DNA of 64,000 bases from JAGXTF01 sp044224315 (GTDB lineage Bacteria; Bacteroidota; Bacteroidia; NS11-12g; UBA955). Of this stretch, positions 42,277 to 49,139 are shown piece by piece. Made by a program: the position numbers and the translations under genes. The stretch is taken from assembly GCA_044224315.1 (NCBI GenBank), contig JBGAKR010000008.1, positions 136,261 to 200,260 on the forward strand, read 5' to 3'. Within the stretch, counting starts at the first letter, position 1. Every line of letters starts with the position of its first letter. Under the pieces are notes generated by a model, which ran no database searches, was not told the DNA's origin, and saw only the letters and a list, made by a program, of their open reading frames with translations.

Positions 42277-43408
42277 TGGCATTTTTTTGTTTTAAATGTT
42301 CTAAAAACCTTGAATAAGTTTCTTCCTTTTGCTTATCGAACAAGTCAAGTAATTTCCTTCTAAGCTTAGTTTTCTCTTTAGGAGTAAAATTCGAACTATC
42401 GTTGATTCTGAAGGATGAAAGATTTATTTCGAATTCAGCTTCATTTCCTTTCTTTAAAAAGTCTTTGAAGCTGAATGTTACATTACAATGTCCGCTGTAG
42501 TTCAAATAGTCAAACTTAAATGATGATTCCATTTCCCAAAATTTTAGGTGCTTATGAAACTTTTTGTCACGAACGAAAAATGTCTCATGTATTTCACTTC
42601 CCTTAAATTTTAGTTCGGTTTTTTTCTTCATCCAATGAATCTCACCAGGCAAGTTTGAGTCTTCATCGGGTGTTATCTCGACATTTATAATATCCTTGAA
42701 TTCGAAAGTTGAACTGTTCATATTAGATGATAGGCGATAGAAAAAGACGATCCTGTCTTCATTAGTAAAATCCCCAAAAAGAACCCTTGTTAACTCTTTA
42801 CCGGCACTGATTATATTTTGTGATTTAAGATGTTGAACAGTTTTTTGTTGGATAACAGTGGCTATTAGATCACTTTCATTCGAAGTATATGATTTGACCA
42901 ATATCAACTGGCTGTCATTGGATTTCTCAATTTCAATTTGACCGTTAAATATGTTACTTGATTCATACCAACTTTTGTTTAAGTCAGTTCTCTCAATTTC
43001 AAAGTGAATACTTGCTTTATTTGGCTGACTGGGGTCGAACTCAACAATAGGCTTGCTTATAAGTGAAAAATTCCTTTGACTATTATCTATCAAGTCATTT
43101 AGATCAAGGCTTTTAATTGCATTTACAAGTTGAAAATCAGATTCACATTCAATCCTGCTGGTAGTTTTTTTTATGTTGTCTTCCTTGGTGTTTTGACATT
43201 CTCTGAGATCGTCAAACTCTGAAGGACTAAGCAGTAAAGTAGCCAAAATAGGGACTAAGATTTCCTTTTGACTATCCCGACAAAATACACCACGAGATTT
43301 GAGAAACCTATTTAAATCAAACCTTGTCAAATAGTTTTGGTTTGCAAAACCACGGATTAACTCACCATGTGGAAGTACTAGGTCGATATTTGATGGAGCA
43401 TTTTTCAT
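42269..43408 (-). CDS. GAPS4b-like protein, second gene of a two-gene defence cassette
   Basis: 379 residues, soluble, Lys/Glu-rich, more AT-rich than the surrounding chromosome. N-terminal segment LPHGELIRGFANQNYLTRFD, then LKSRGVFCRDSQKEILVPIL and TLLLSPSEFDDL, which I associate with GAPS4b-family proteins. Residues ~190-340 are beta-rich. I see no obvious catalytic motif. It starts 3 bases after the stop of the GAPS4a-like gene and its own stop falls in an attC-like core, so the pair exactly fills one cassette. The GAPS4 assignment rests on memory of the family and needs a profile search. Confidence 0.65.
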   Translation of the reverse strand: MKNAPSNIDLVLPHGELIRGFANQNYLTRFDLNRFLKSRGVFCRDSQKEILVPILATLLLSPSEFDDLRECQNTKEDNIKKTTSRIECESDFQLVNAIKSLDLNDLIDNSQRNFSLISKPIVEFDPSQPNKASIHFEIERTDLNKSWYESSNIFNGQIEIEKSNDSQLILVKSYTSNESDLIATVIQQKTVQHLKSQNIISAGKELTRVLFGDFTNEDRIVFFYRLSSNMNSSTFEFKDIINVEITPDEDSNLPGEIHWMKKKTELKFKGSEIHETFFVRDKKFHKHLKFWEMESSFKFDYLNYSGHCNVTFSFKDFLKKGNEAEFEINLSSFRINDSSNFTPKEKTKLRRKLLDLFDKQKEETYSRFLEHLKQKNASA

Positions 43409-43411
43409 TGG

Positions 43412-44335
43412 TTAAAATTGAAGGTTTTTGAAATTGTCAGTAAAGTTGATTACGTTAATTTTATTTGTAAAGTCAGTTGATTCAAAAGCCGATTTTGCCA
43501 AATTAACATCTTCAATGTGCCTAGTTTGGTTATAGTCATTAAAGCCAATAAGGATTTCTGTTGCCCAAGATTTGGATAAAGTTTGTGAAAGAGATATTAA
43601 TCGTTTAAGGTCGTCTTTTTCAAAAGGATGAATGGAGAATAACATTAGTTTGGTTTGAGACCCATTTTTAGCTTCTAATCTTAGAGGAAGAATACTTGAA
43701 TTTATATATTCTACTGGTAAGATTGTACCGTGATCCGATTTGACGAGTGGATTAATGTTTTTACCAGTTTCTGGATAAAAGAAAGAAAAATCATAATCTT
43801 CATTAAAAGTTCTTGCACACAGTATAGATTGATAAATAAACTCAATTCGCTGATTGTCGACCAAGTATAATTGGTCATAATTGTAATTAGCAGGAGTAAT
43901 TATGGAACTTACTTTATCGATTAAATTAGTATAAGAGTTATCATCATTTGAAAGCCAAAAAAGGACACCAATGTTTTCAGAAGAGTTGAATCCTTGTACA
44001 TTACCTATCCAATCGTGATGTTTTGGGCTGAGTTGGAAACAGTCGATTGCTGATGCCAAATCATCAAAGTATTCTTTGAATTTAGTGTTCGGTGAATTTG
44101 GGTAAGCTTTGTCCGTAAACTTGACTGAGATATGAATCTTTTTTAGAACTAAATCAATTAAAGGTGATTTATATAAAAATGCAAAGTCGATTCCATGCGT
44201 TTTCTTTCCATGATCTTCTTGCTGAACGCAATCAACGGTCACTCCTTTCAAAAGGCTAGACCAACCAATCAGCTTTAAGAAATTCTCAACTGATTTCTCG
44301 CCATATTCTCCTATTAGTTTCGATTTCTCTCCCAT
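43412..44335 (-). CDS. GAPS4a-like protein with nuclease-like N-terminus
   Basis: 307 residues. N-terminal segment EKSKLIGEYGEKSVENFLKL (residues 3-22), THGIDFAFLY with D50 and KIHISVKFTDK with K72 look like a PD-(D/E)XK nuclease core (E...D...x-x-K). The C-terminal part has alternating beta and alpha segments (GVLFWLSNDDNSY, QLYLVDNQRIEFIYQS, SWATEILIGFNDYN). This matches my memory of GAPS4a, one half of the GAPS4 anti-phage system described from Vibrio GMT islands. First gene in its cassette: ATG about 41 bases inside the boundary GTTAGGCAC. Confidence 0.68.
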   Translation of the reverse strand: MGEKSKLIGEYGEKSVENFLKLIGWSSLLKGVTVDCVQQEDHGKKTHGIDFAFLYKSPLIDLVLKKIHISVKFTDKAYPNSPNTKFKEYFDDLASAIDCFQLSPKHHDWIGNVQGFNSSENIGVLFWLSNDDNSYTNLIDKVSSIITPANYNYDQLYLVDNQRIEFIYQSILCARTFNEDYDFSFFYPETGKNINPLVKSDHGTILPVEYINSSILPLRLEAKNGSQTKLMLFSIHPFEKDDLKRLISLSQTLSKSWATEILIGFNDYNQTRHIEDVNLAKSAFESTDFTNKINVINFTDNFKNLQF

Positions 44336-44367
44336 GGTTAAAGTTTAAGTGTATTATTTTTTAGCTT

Positions 44368-44504
44368 GTGCCTAACGTTTCGGCGCTTGGCGCAGTGGCG
44401 GATTTCGGTGCACAAAACTGGCAATACACCACAAAAGTTGATGCGAGGTAGAATGTTCAATTAACCACTTAACCCGCCATTGAGCCAAACGCCTGTTATA
44501 GGGC
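44368..44504 (-). repeat. attC-like site 4 (junction of GNAT cassette and GAPS4-like cassette)
   Basis: Arms GGCGCTTGGCGCAGTGGCGG (44382-44401) and CCGCCATTGAGCCAAACGCC (44474-44493) pair in 17 of 20 positions. Minus-strand order: GCCCTATAAC-A-arm-...-arm-GAAAC-GTTAGGCAC. The first core complements the start of the GNAT cassette (GTTATAGGGC at 45287-45278), the last core is the start of the GAPS4-like cassette. The clearest site of the four. Confidence 0.82.
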
Positions 44505-44993
44505 GTTTTTCTGCTTTCTAATGTACAATTCAAGCTCATATTCGTCTCTCTCTGATTTGTATTGTTGTCCGCTTAATTCAAATCCCAATTTTTCAAGAAT
44601 GTGCTTCATTGGCTTATTCTCTGTTCTTACAGTTGCATAAATGTTGGAATCAGTTTTAGTCAATATCTCGACCAGCTTTTTCCCATTTCCTTTCCCTTCT
44701 TTTTTACTAACTATCCATCCTAATTCATATTCAAAGTCATCAGGCGAGTATGTGGAATTAGATTTTTTAAAAACTTTCTTTTTGTAACTATCATTTGGAA
44801 TTTTTAGTGCTCCGACTGCTTCTATATTGGTTGTACTTGGTATAAAGAGTAAAGTCGGATTTTTTTCTATCAAGCCATCAAATGTCATACTACCAACTTC
44901 ACCTGCACTTACCACAACACTTTTGAAAGCAGAAATTTCTGTAAGTGAAAAGTCAGATGCCTTCCCAATTTTATATTTAAAATCTTGTATCAT
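44496..44993 (-). CDS. GNAT family N-acetyltransferase-like cassette protein
   Basis: 165 residues. C-terminal GNAT features: YELGWIVSKKEGKGNGKKLV (residues ~89-108, acetyl-CoA loop K/Q-x-x-G-x-G as GKGNGK), IYATVRTENKPMKHILEKLG and a final beta strand FELSGQQYKSERDEYELELY. The N-terminal half is diverged. GNAT genes are frequent cassette cargo. The stop codon TAA is part of the attC-like core GCCCTATAAC. Target unknown; it could be an antitoxin-like or resistance protein. Confidence 0.8.
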   Translation of the reverse strand: MIQDFKYKIGKASDFSLTEISAFKSVVVSAGEVGSMTFDGLIEKNPTLLFIPSTTNIEAVGALKIPNDSYKKKVFKKSNSTYSPDDFEYELGWIVSKKEGKGNGKKLVEILTKTDSNIYATVRTENKPMKHILEKLGFELSGQQYKSERDEYELELYIRKQKNAL

Positions 44994-45009
44994 TATTCAT
45001 TGTTTCCTT

Positions 45010-45249
45010 TTAAATAAGCTCAGATTCCAAAAGGGTCAGCGGAAATTGAATGCCTTCATCTTGTAAAAGCCCTTTTACCTTAATTGATTTTAGGTGTGTT
45101 AATTGTTTTTCGTCACTCTTGCTTTTGAATAGTACAGTCATTTTTCTTTTAGTTCCGTTAAATTCAACAATTGTCGATAGGTAAAGATGCCCACCATCAA
45201 CTCCTGACGATAGAACTTTAAAGTCGCTTATTTCAAATTCTGATGTCAT
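45010..45249 (-). CDS. Small cassette protein of unknown function
   Basis: 79 residues. Beta-rich pattern FEISDFKVLSSGVDGGHLYL, STIVEFNGTKRKMTVLFKSK followed by HLKSIKVKGLLQDEGIQFPL. No family recognised. It precedes the GNAT gene by 16 bases in the same cassette (45287-44377), so they are probably expressed together. The ATG lies about 39 bases inside the cassette boundary. Confidence 0.65.
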   Translation of the reverse strand: MTSEFEISDFKVLSSGVDGGHLYLSTIVEFNGTKRKMTVLFKSKSDEKQLTHLKSIKVKGLLQDEGIQFPLTLLESELI

Positions 45250-45758
45250 TTTTTGCTGCTGTGTCGTCTTTCAAAATGCCCTATAACTTACTTATATGTC
45301 TTACAAACTCAGACCTATTTGTCGCAAAATGGTTGAATAGGTCTGACTTGGTCTGGGAATATCCACAAATATAATGGTTTTCATAATTCAGCAAACTGAC
45401 TTTTGACTTTTTGAGCACACTGAGTGCTTTGATGCGTTCAAATTTCTGAAGTGAGGCTGCTGTTTTGACTCTACAATTCCTGAATAATCCGGAGAATAGT
45501 TTCTATCTGCACAAAACTTTTAGACTTGTCAAAGCACCAGCCAGCGCATACTGCGGGTTCCGTTCAAATCAGATGTAATCTAAAGTTTTCTGCCAAAAAG
45601 CAAGCCTTGCCAAGTCATAGTTGATTTTTTCGATGCCAGACATTAAAAAATAGGCTGTGTAAATAGAAAAATGTAACCAGAATTGGTAGAATTTATTGTA
45701 CAGATGGGATTTGGAGTAGGGGGCAAATTTGCAGGTAAATAAAGCAATACATTGAAGT
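45250..45758. other. Right edge of the cassette island, no gene seen
   Basis: Cassette boundary GCCCTATAAC (45278-45287, + strand), then an 11-bp perfect stem TCAGACCTATT (45309-45319) / AATAGGTCTGA (45336-45346). The rest up to 45758 has no convincing gene; a 92-residue minus-strand frame at 45569-45847 overlaps the TPR gene and lacks coding character. A G-run is found near 45707-45721. Confidence 0.55.
45309..45346. repeat. Hairpin at the right edge of the island
   Basis: TCAGACCTATT / AATAGGTCTGA perfect 11-bp arms, 16-base loop. It could be the terminal structure of a further attC whose outer arms have decayed. Confidence 0.6.
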
Positions 45759-46325
45759 ATGAAATTTTTAAGAACCTTGTTTGGCCTGGATAAAGCGCCA
45801 AACACCAAAGTACCCAGGTTGGAAGCGGATGAACTGGACAAGCACACTGGGCCGGAACTGTTTATGTACGGGGATCTGTTGTTTCAGGCGGGTAAAATGG
45901 AGACTGCGGAGGAAATATTTTACAAGGCCATTTTGAAAGAAAAACAAAATGCCAATCCCAATCGCAAATTTATTTCGGGGGTGTACAGTCGCCGCGGAGA
46001 GCTGTTTGTGCAGGTAGGAATTGGTTCCTTGGCCATGTCGGATTTTATGCAGGCCCTGGAATTTAATCCCCAAAATGCCAGTGCCCTGAATAACCTGGGT
46101 ATATGGCATACCTTGCCCGGATTTGCCACCCCGGATTACCCCAAAGCTTTGGATTATTTCAACAGAGCCCTTGAAATATCGCCCGAACGCAATGATATCA
46201 TATTGAACCGTGCGGTATGCAAAATAAAATCGGGCGACCCCAGCGGTAAACAGGATTTACTGGCCCTGAAAGCCAAGGACTATCCGGATGCCGATGCTGC
46301 CCTGCAGCGGTTTGGAGGGGGATAA
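45759..46325 (+). CDS. TPR-repeat protein
   Basis: 188 residues, no signal peptide, so cytoplasmic. TPR-like units: GPELFMYGDLLFQAGKMETA, SGVYSRRGELFVQVG, NASALNNLGIWHTLPG and KALDYFNRALEISPERNDII. The first ~25 residues (MKFLRTLFGLDKAPN) are basic and may form an amphipathic helix. First gene of the ordinary chromosome to the right of the island. Function unknown. Confidence 0.8.
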   Translation: MKFLRTLFGLDKAPNTKVPRLEADELDKHTGPELFMYGDLLFQAGKMETAEEIFYKAILKEKQNANPNRKFISGVYSRRGELFVQVGIGSLAMSDFMQALEFNPQNASALNNLGIWHTLPGFATPDYPKALDYFNRALEISPERNDIILNRAVCKIKSGDPSGKQDLLALKAKDYPDADAALQRFGGG

Positions 46326-46752
46326 ATGGAATAGCTTACAGGGAATAGGGAATAGGGAATGGGGAATAGCGGAGGCGAAAGAAAAAGCAAGACTCAAAAG
46401 CATTATACTAAAAGCCTACGCTTTTAAACCATTGGGAAGGAGCAATAGTGGCTGCCAACTGTCATCTAAACTCTTTTCCTCCTAAAGAGAAATTGGCGAA
46501 ACCGGCTCCTGAAAGCTTGGTTTCCCAGGTGATGCTCATTATTTGTTGGTGACAAAATGCAATTCCCATTACCTGATTGAATAAAGTTAAACAAAGCTTT
46601 GGGTAACCTTTGGCAGCAATCTGGATTTTCTTCAACCTGAGAGAAAGGTGGGAGAAACCTGAGAGAAATGTGAGAGAAACGTGGAAAAGAGAAAATAGAT
46701 TTTATAAAAAATGCAAATGCAAAAAATCTTAACTCAAATATAATAAAAAAAT
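46326..46752. repeat. Intergenic region with short tandem repeats
   Basis: A block of GGGAATA-type 7-mers (46341-46368), and further right a run of GAGAGAAA-x-GTG repeats (46637-46694). No gene seen. The sequence just before the next start (46695-46752) is very A-rich. Confidence 0.65.
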
Positions 46753-47505
46753 ATGGTAAAACAAAAGGGTACTAAAACCTGGACCGGGAAAATGGGAGAT
46801 CTCAGCTATTACAAGAGAAAGGGAGAATGGTTGGTAAGGCGTGCTGCTGGTCCAAGTGCTGAGACGATTGCCACAAATCCAAACTATGCTGTTACCCGCA
46901 AAAACAATACTGAATTTGGAATGGCCAGTAAATACAGTAAATTATTCAGAGACGCATTAAAACCAATTTTGCATGATCAATGCGATGGCGATTGGGTAAA
47001 CCGTGTGAATGCTTGTTTTTTTAAAATCATACGCATGGACGATGAAAATCCGCATGGGGAGAGATTACTTAAGGTTGGATTGCATAAACCCGAAGCTATC
47101 CATTTGCTCAATCAACTAAAAATTAACGAGGCAACCGGAGGAGCCTTTACTTTCCAGTCGGCACCCCAATGGCAATTAAAAGACGATGTATTTGCATGGT
47201 CTGAAATTACCCAAATGAAATGGGTCCCTGAAAATAGGTCATACCAAGCTATAGGTTTTAATGCATTGTTGGCTACGTTTGATTTAGATCAGATGCAGAG
47301 TCGCATTGAAGCATCAGATGCACAGGTATTGGAAATATCTGAACTTGATTCGCCACTTGAATTTAATATTTCTACCACATCCCATCCCAACTCGTTTAGG
47401 GTACTGGTAATTAGGGCTACAGCGCTGCAAATTATCAATAACACTTATGTTGCCTTGCAAAATCAATCCCTGAATTGTTTCCGGTTCAGTTATTACCTGG
47501 AATAA
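46753..47505 (+). CDS. Protein of unknown function
   Basis: 250 residues, soluble, no signal peptide. The N-terminus TWTGKMGDLSYYKRKGEWLV, RRAAGPSAETIATNPNYAVT and NNTEFGMASKYSKLFRDAL resembles the opening of Bacteroidota proteins of the DUF6266 type (G-K-x-G-x-x-x-x-Y-K...V-R), but I cannot confirm this. The middle contains INEATGGAFTFQSAP and the C-terminus alternates beta strands. Monocistronic. Such proteins sometimes come from phage or secretion-related loci; nothing nearby supports either. Confidence 0.72.
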   Translation: MVKQKGTKTWTGKMGDLSYYKRKGEWLVRRAAGPSAETIATNPNYAVTRKNNTEFGMASKYSKLFRDALKPILHDQCDGDWVNRVNACFFKIIRMDDENPHGERLLKVGLHKPEAIHLLNQLKINEATGGAFTFQSAPQWQLKDDVFAWSEITQMKWVPENRSYQAIGFNALLATFDLDQMQSRIEASDAQVLEISELDSPLEFNISTTSHPNSFRVLVIRATALQIINNTYVALQNQSLNCFRFSYYLE

Positions 47506-47632
47506 AGTGCGATAATTTTTAATCTAAAATGACTACCCTAAGAGATTTATATTTATCCAATATTGCCAATTAAGATTTATTATATCCAATAATCAGAGAA
47601 TATAAACTGTAATCGCAGATTAAGGACAGGGT

Positions 47633-47654
47633 CCGCTCATTGAAAATGTGGCGG
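47633..47654 (+). repeat. Dispersed 22-bp hairpin repeat, copy D
   Basis: CCGCT + CATTGAAAATGT + GGCGG. Preceded by ACAGGGT, as copies B and C are by CAGGG. Confidence 0.7.
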
Positions 47655-47686
47655 GAGGGTGGACTGCCCGAAAACTCTAAACTTCC

Positions 47687-47788
47687 AATCGCGAGGTTTT
47701 CACTCGCGATGTCCTCGGCAAAGCCGAGTCCACTCTTCACTCCTAATCGCGAGGTTTTTACTCGCGATGGCCTCGGCTAAGCCGAAGC
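47687..47788. repeat. Tandem double-hairpin repeat, two copies, 58-bp period
   Basis: Each copy has ATCGCGAG-N7-CTCGCGAT (8-bp perfect arms; 47688-47710 and 47746-47768) followed by CTCGGC-N3-GCCGA(G) (47714-47728 and 47772-47785), then CCACTC(.)TCACTCCT. Loop bases differ between copies (TTTTCA/TTTTTA; AAA/TAA) while stems are kept. Confidence 0.82.
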
Positions 47789-47827
47789 CACTCCTAACTT
47801 CTCACTTCTCACTCCTAACTTCCCCAC

Positions 47828-47835
47828 TATCTTTG
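47828..47835 (+). promoter_or_regulatory. -7 element directly upstream of the methyltransferase gene
   Basis: TATCTTTG ends 6 bases before the ATG at 47842, predicting an almost leaderless mRNA. No TTG at the expected -33 distance. Confidence 0.4.
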
Positions 47836-47841
47836 CAGCTT

Positions 47842-48651
47842 ATGTCAGACCCTGATTACATTTCTCTGAACCGCGAATCGTGGAATAAACGCACTGATTA
47901 TCATTTAAATTCGGAATTTTATGATATGCCTGGATTTAAGGCGGGCAATACATCTTTAAAGTCTATTGAGTTGGATTTACTGGGTGATATTACAGGCAAA
48001 AGTATTTTGCATTTGCAATGCCATTTTGGGCAGGATAGTATGTCTATGGCCCGCATGGGAGCCAATGTTACCGGGGTAGATTTGAGTGACAATGCCATCG
48101 ATCATGCGCAAATAATAAGTGCCGAATTGCAGTTGAATACACAATTTATTTGCTGTGATTTGTATAATCTGCCTGCTCATTTAGATGCCCAGTTTGACAT
48201 TGTTTTTACCTCTTACGGAACCATAGGTTGGTTGCCCGATTTAGACAAGTGGGCCGCCATTATACAGCGGTATTTGAAACCCGGTGGGCAATTTATTTTT
48301 GTTGAATTTCATCCTGTAGTATGGATGTTTAATGATGCATTTACCGATGTGGGTTATAGTTATTTCAATACCGGTCCGATTTATGAAACAGAATTGGGTA
48401 CCTATGCCGATAAAAATGCACCCATTAATAGCAGTTATGTAGCCTGGAACCATGGCATGGCGGAGGTTATCGGCAGTTTAATTCAACACGGTATGGAAAT
48501 AAAACAGTTGCAGGAATATGATTATTCGCCGTATAATTGCTTCCAAAATACCGAGGAATTTGCACCCGGTAAATTCAGAATTAAACATTTGGAAAATAGG
48601 ATACCCATGGTATACGCATTGCAGGCAGTGAAAAGGATGGAGGAACGGTGA
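47842..48651 (+). CDS. Class I SAM-dependent methyltransferase
   Basis: 269 residues. SAM-binding motif I GKSILHLQCHFGQDSMSMAR (residues ~50-70, H-L-Q-C-H-F-G-Q-D), motif II ANVTGVDLSDNAIDHAQ, motif III FDIVFTSYGTIGWLPDLDKW, then YLKPGGQFIFVEFHP. These bacterial methyltransferases with the LQCHFGxD motif are common in this phylum but the substrate is unknown. The frame is open upstream to 47659, but that part is repeat DNA. Overlaps the SET-domain gene by 4 bases (GTGA). Confidence 0.88.
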   Translation: MSDPDYISLNRESWNKRTDYHLNSEFYDMPGFKAGNTSLKSIELDLLGDITGKSILHLQCHFGQDSMSMARMGANVTGVDLSDNAIDHAQIISAELQLNTQFICCDLYNLPAHLDAQFDIVFTSYGTIGWLPDLDKWAAIIQRYLKPGGQFIFVEFHPVVWMFNDAFTDVGYSYFNTGPIYETELGTYADKNAPINSSYVAWNHGMAEVIGSLIQHGMEIKQLQEYDYSPYNCFQNTEEFAPGKFRIKHLENRIPMVYALQAVKRMEER

Positions 48652-49088
48652 TACCCGAAGAGATAAGCGCAGCAGAAAAAGAATATTTATACATACAAAC
48701 CTCTCAGATACCCAATGCCGGGCAAGGCTTGTTTACGGCCATTGATATTTACAAAAACGAAATTATAGCGCGTTTTGAGGGCGAAATTTTAAACAAAAAT
48801 GAAGCCGGAAGAAGGGCAGATTTATTGCAAGACCAGTATTTTATTAATTTAACCAATGGTAAAATAATGGACAGTGCTCCGGTGCACTGTTTTGCCAAAT
48901 ATGCCAATGATGCCGAAGGAGCCGCAACTACGGGTTTTAAAAACAATGCAATTATTGGATTAGATCTAAATGAAGGCGTATGTTTAATTGCGAAACGAAA
49001 AATTAAAGCGGGTGAAGAAATATTTTGTGGATATGGAGCTGCCTATTGGAAGAAACATGGACAACGAATGGTATTGGCAAATCAATGA
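48648..49088 (+). CDS. SET domain protein (putative lysine methyltransferase)
   Basis: 146 residues. SET core: TSQIPNAGQGLFTAIDIYKN (G-x-G-L-F), EIIARFEGEI, FAKYANDAEGAATTGFKNNA (the N-x-x-x pseudoknot segment), CLIAKRKIKAGEEIFCGYGA with the catalytic-type Tyr in GYG. Bacterial SET proteins methylate protein lysines. It begins with GTG at 48648, overlapping the methyltransferase stop, with GGAGG 4 bases upstream as a ribosome site. The coupling with a second methyltransferase suggests a shared modification task (inference). Confidence 0.85.
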   Translation: MIPEEISAAEKEYLYIQTSQIPNAGQGLFTAIDIYKNEIIARFEGEILNKNEAGRRADLLQDQYFINLTNGKIMDSAPVHCFAKYANDAEGAATTGFKNNAIIGLDLNEGVCLIAKRKIKAGEEIFCGYGAAYWKKHGQRMVLANQ

Positions 49089-49090
49089 CG

Positions 49091-49098
49091 TACTTTTG
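49091..49098 (+). promoter_or_regulatory. -7 element of rlmF
   Basis: TACTTTTG, starting 3 bases after the SET gene's stop and 41 bases before the rlmF ATG. The closest TTG (49074-49076) gives a 14-base spacer, shorter than usual. Confidence 0.4.
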
Positions 49099-49139
49099 TA
49101 AAAGAATTATAAACGATTATATAATTACCAGATCTACCC

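Larger units (their letters stand above)
36656..45287 (-). mobile_element. Integron-type gene-cassette cluster without integrase (CALIN-like), with CBASS and GAPS4-like cargo
   Basis: Four inverted-repeat sites (about 125-137 bp each) all read, on the minus strand, AAC-A-[stem]...[stem']-NAANC-GTT, the layout of integron attC sites. Segment 45287-44377 begins with GTTATAGGGC (minus) and ends with GCCCTATAAC; segment 44376-42150 begins with GTTAGGCAC and ends with GTGCCTAAC. This is the self-complementarity expected of excised, circular cassettes. Several genes end with the stop codon inside the core. No tyrosine recombinase gene is in the window. The CBASS block (37.5-42.1 kb) lies between sites 2 and 3 but its ends do not show the complementary cores, so it may be several decayed cassettes or an insertion. 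Confidence 0.7.
47506..47841. repeat. Intergenic region with hairpin repeats upstream of the methyltransferase
   Basis: Contains 22-bp hairpin repeat copy D (47633-47654), a double-hairpin unit present twice (47687-47730 and 47745-47788) and a run of CTCCTAACTTCTCACTTC-type repeats (47790-47822) that is the reverse complement of the GTTAGGAGT repeats near 30810. No gene seen. Confidence 0.75.

Noticed and set aside
45569..45847. 92-residue minus-strand ORF
   Set aside because: Overlaps the start of the TPR gene, no recognisable features and no promoter.
47659..47841. Upstream extension of the methyltransferase frame
   Set aside because: The extra 61 codons are translated repeat DNA (hairpins and CTCACTTCT repeats); the conserved start is at 47842 behind a -7 element.
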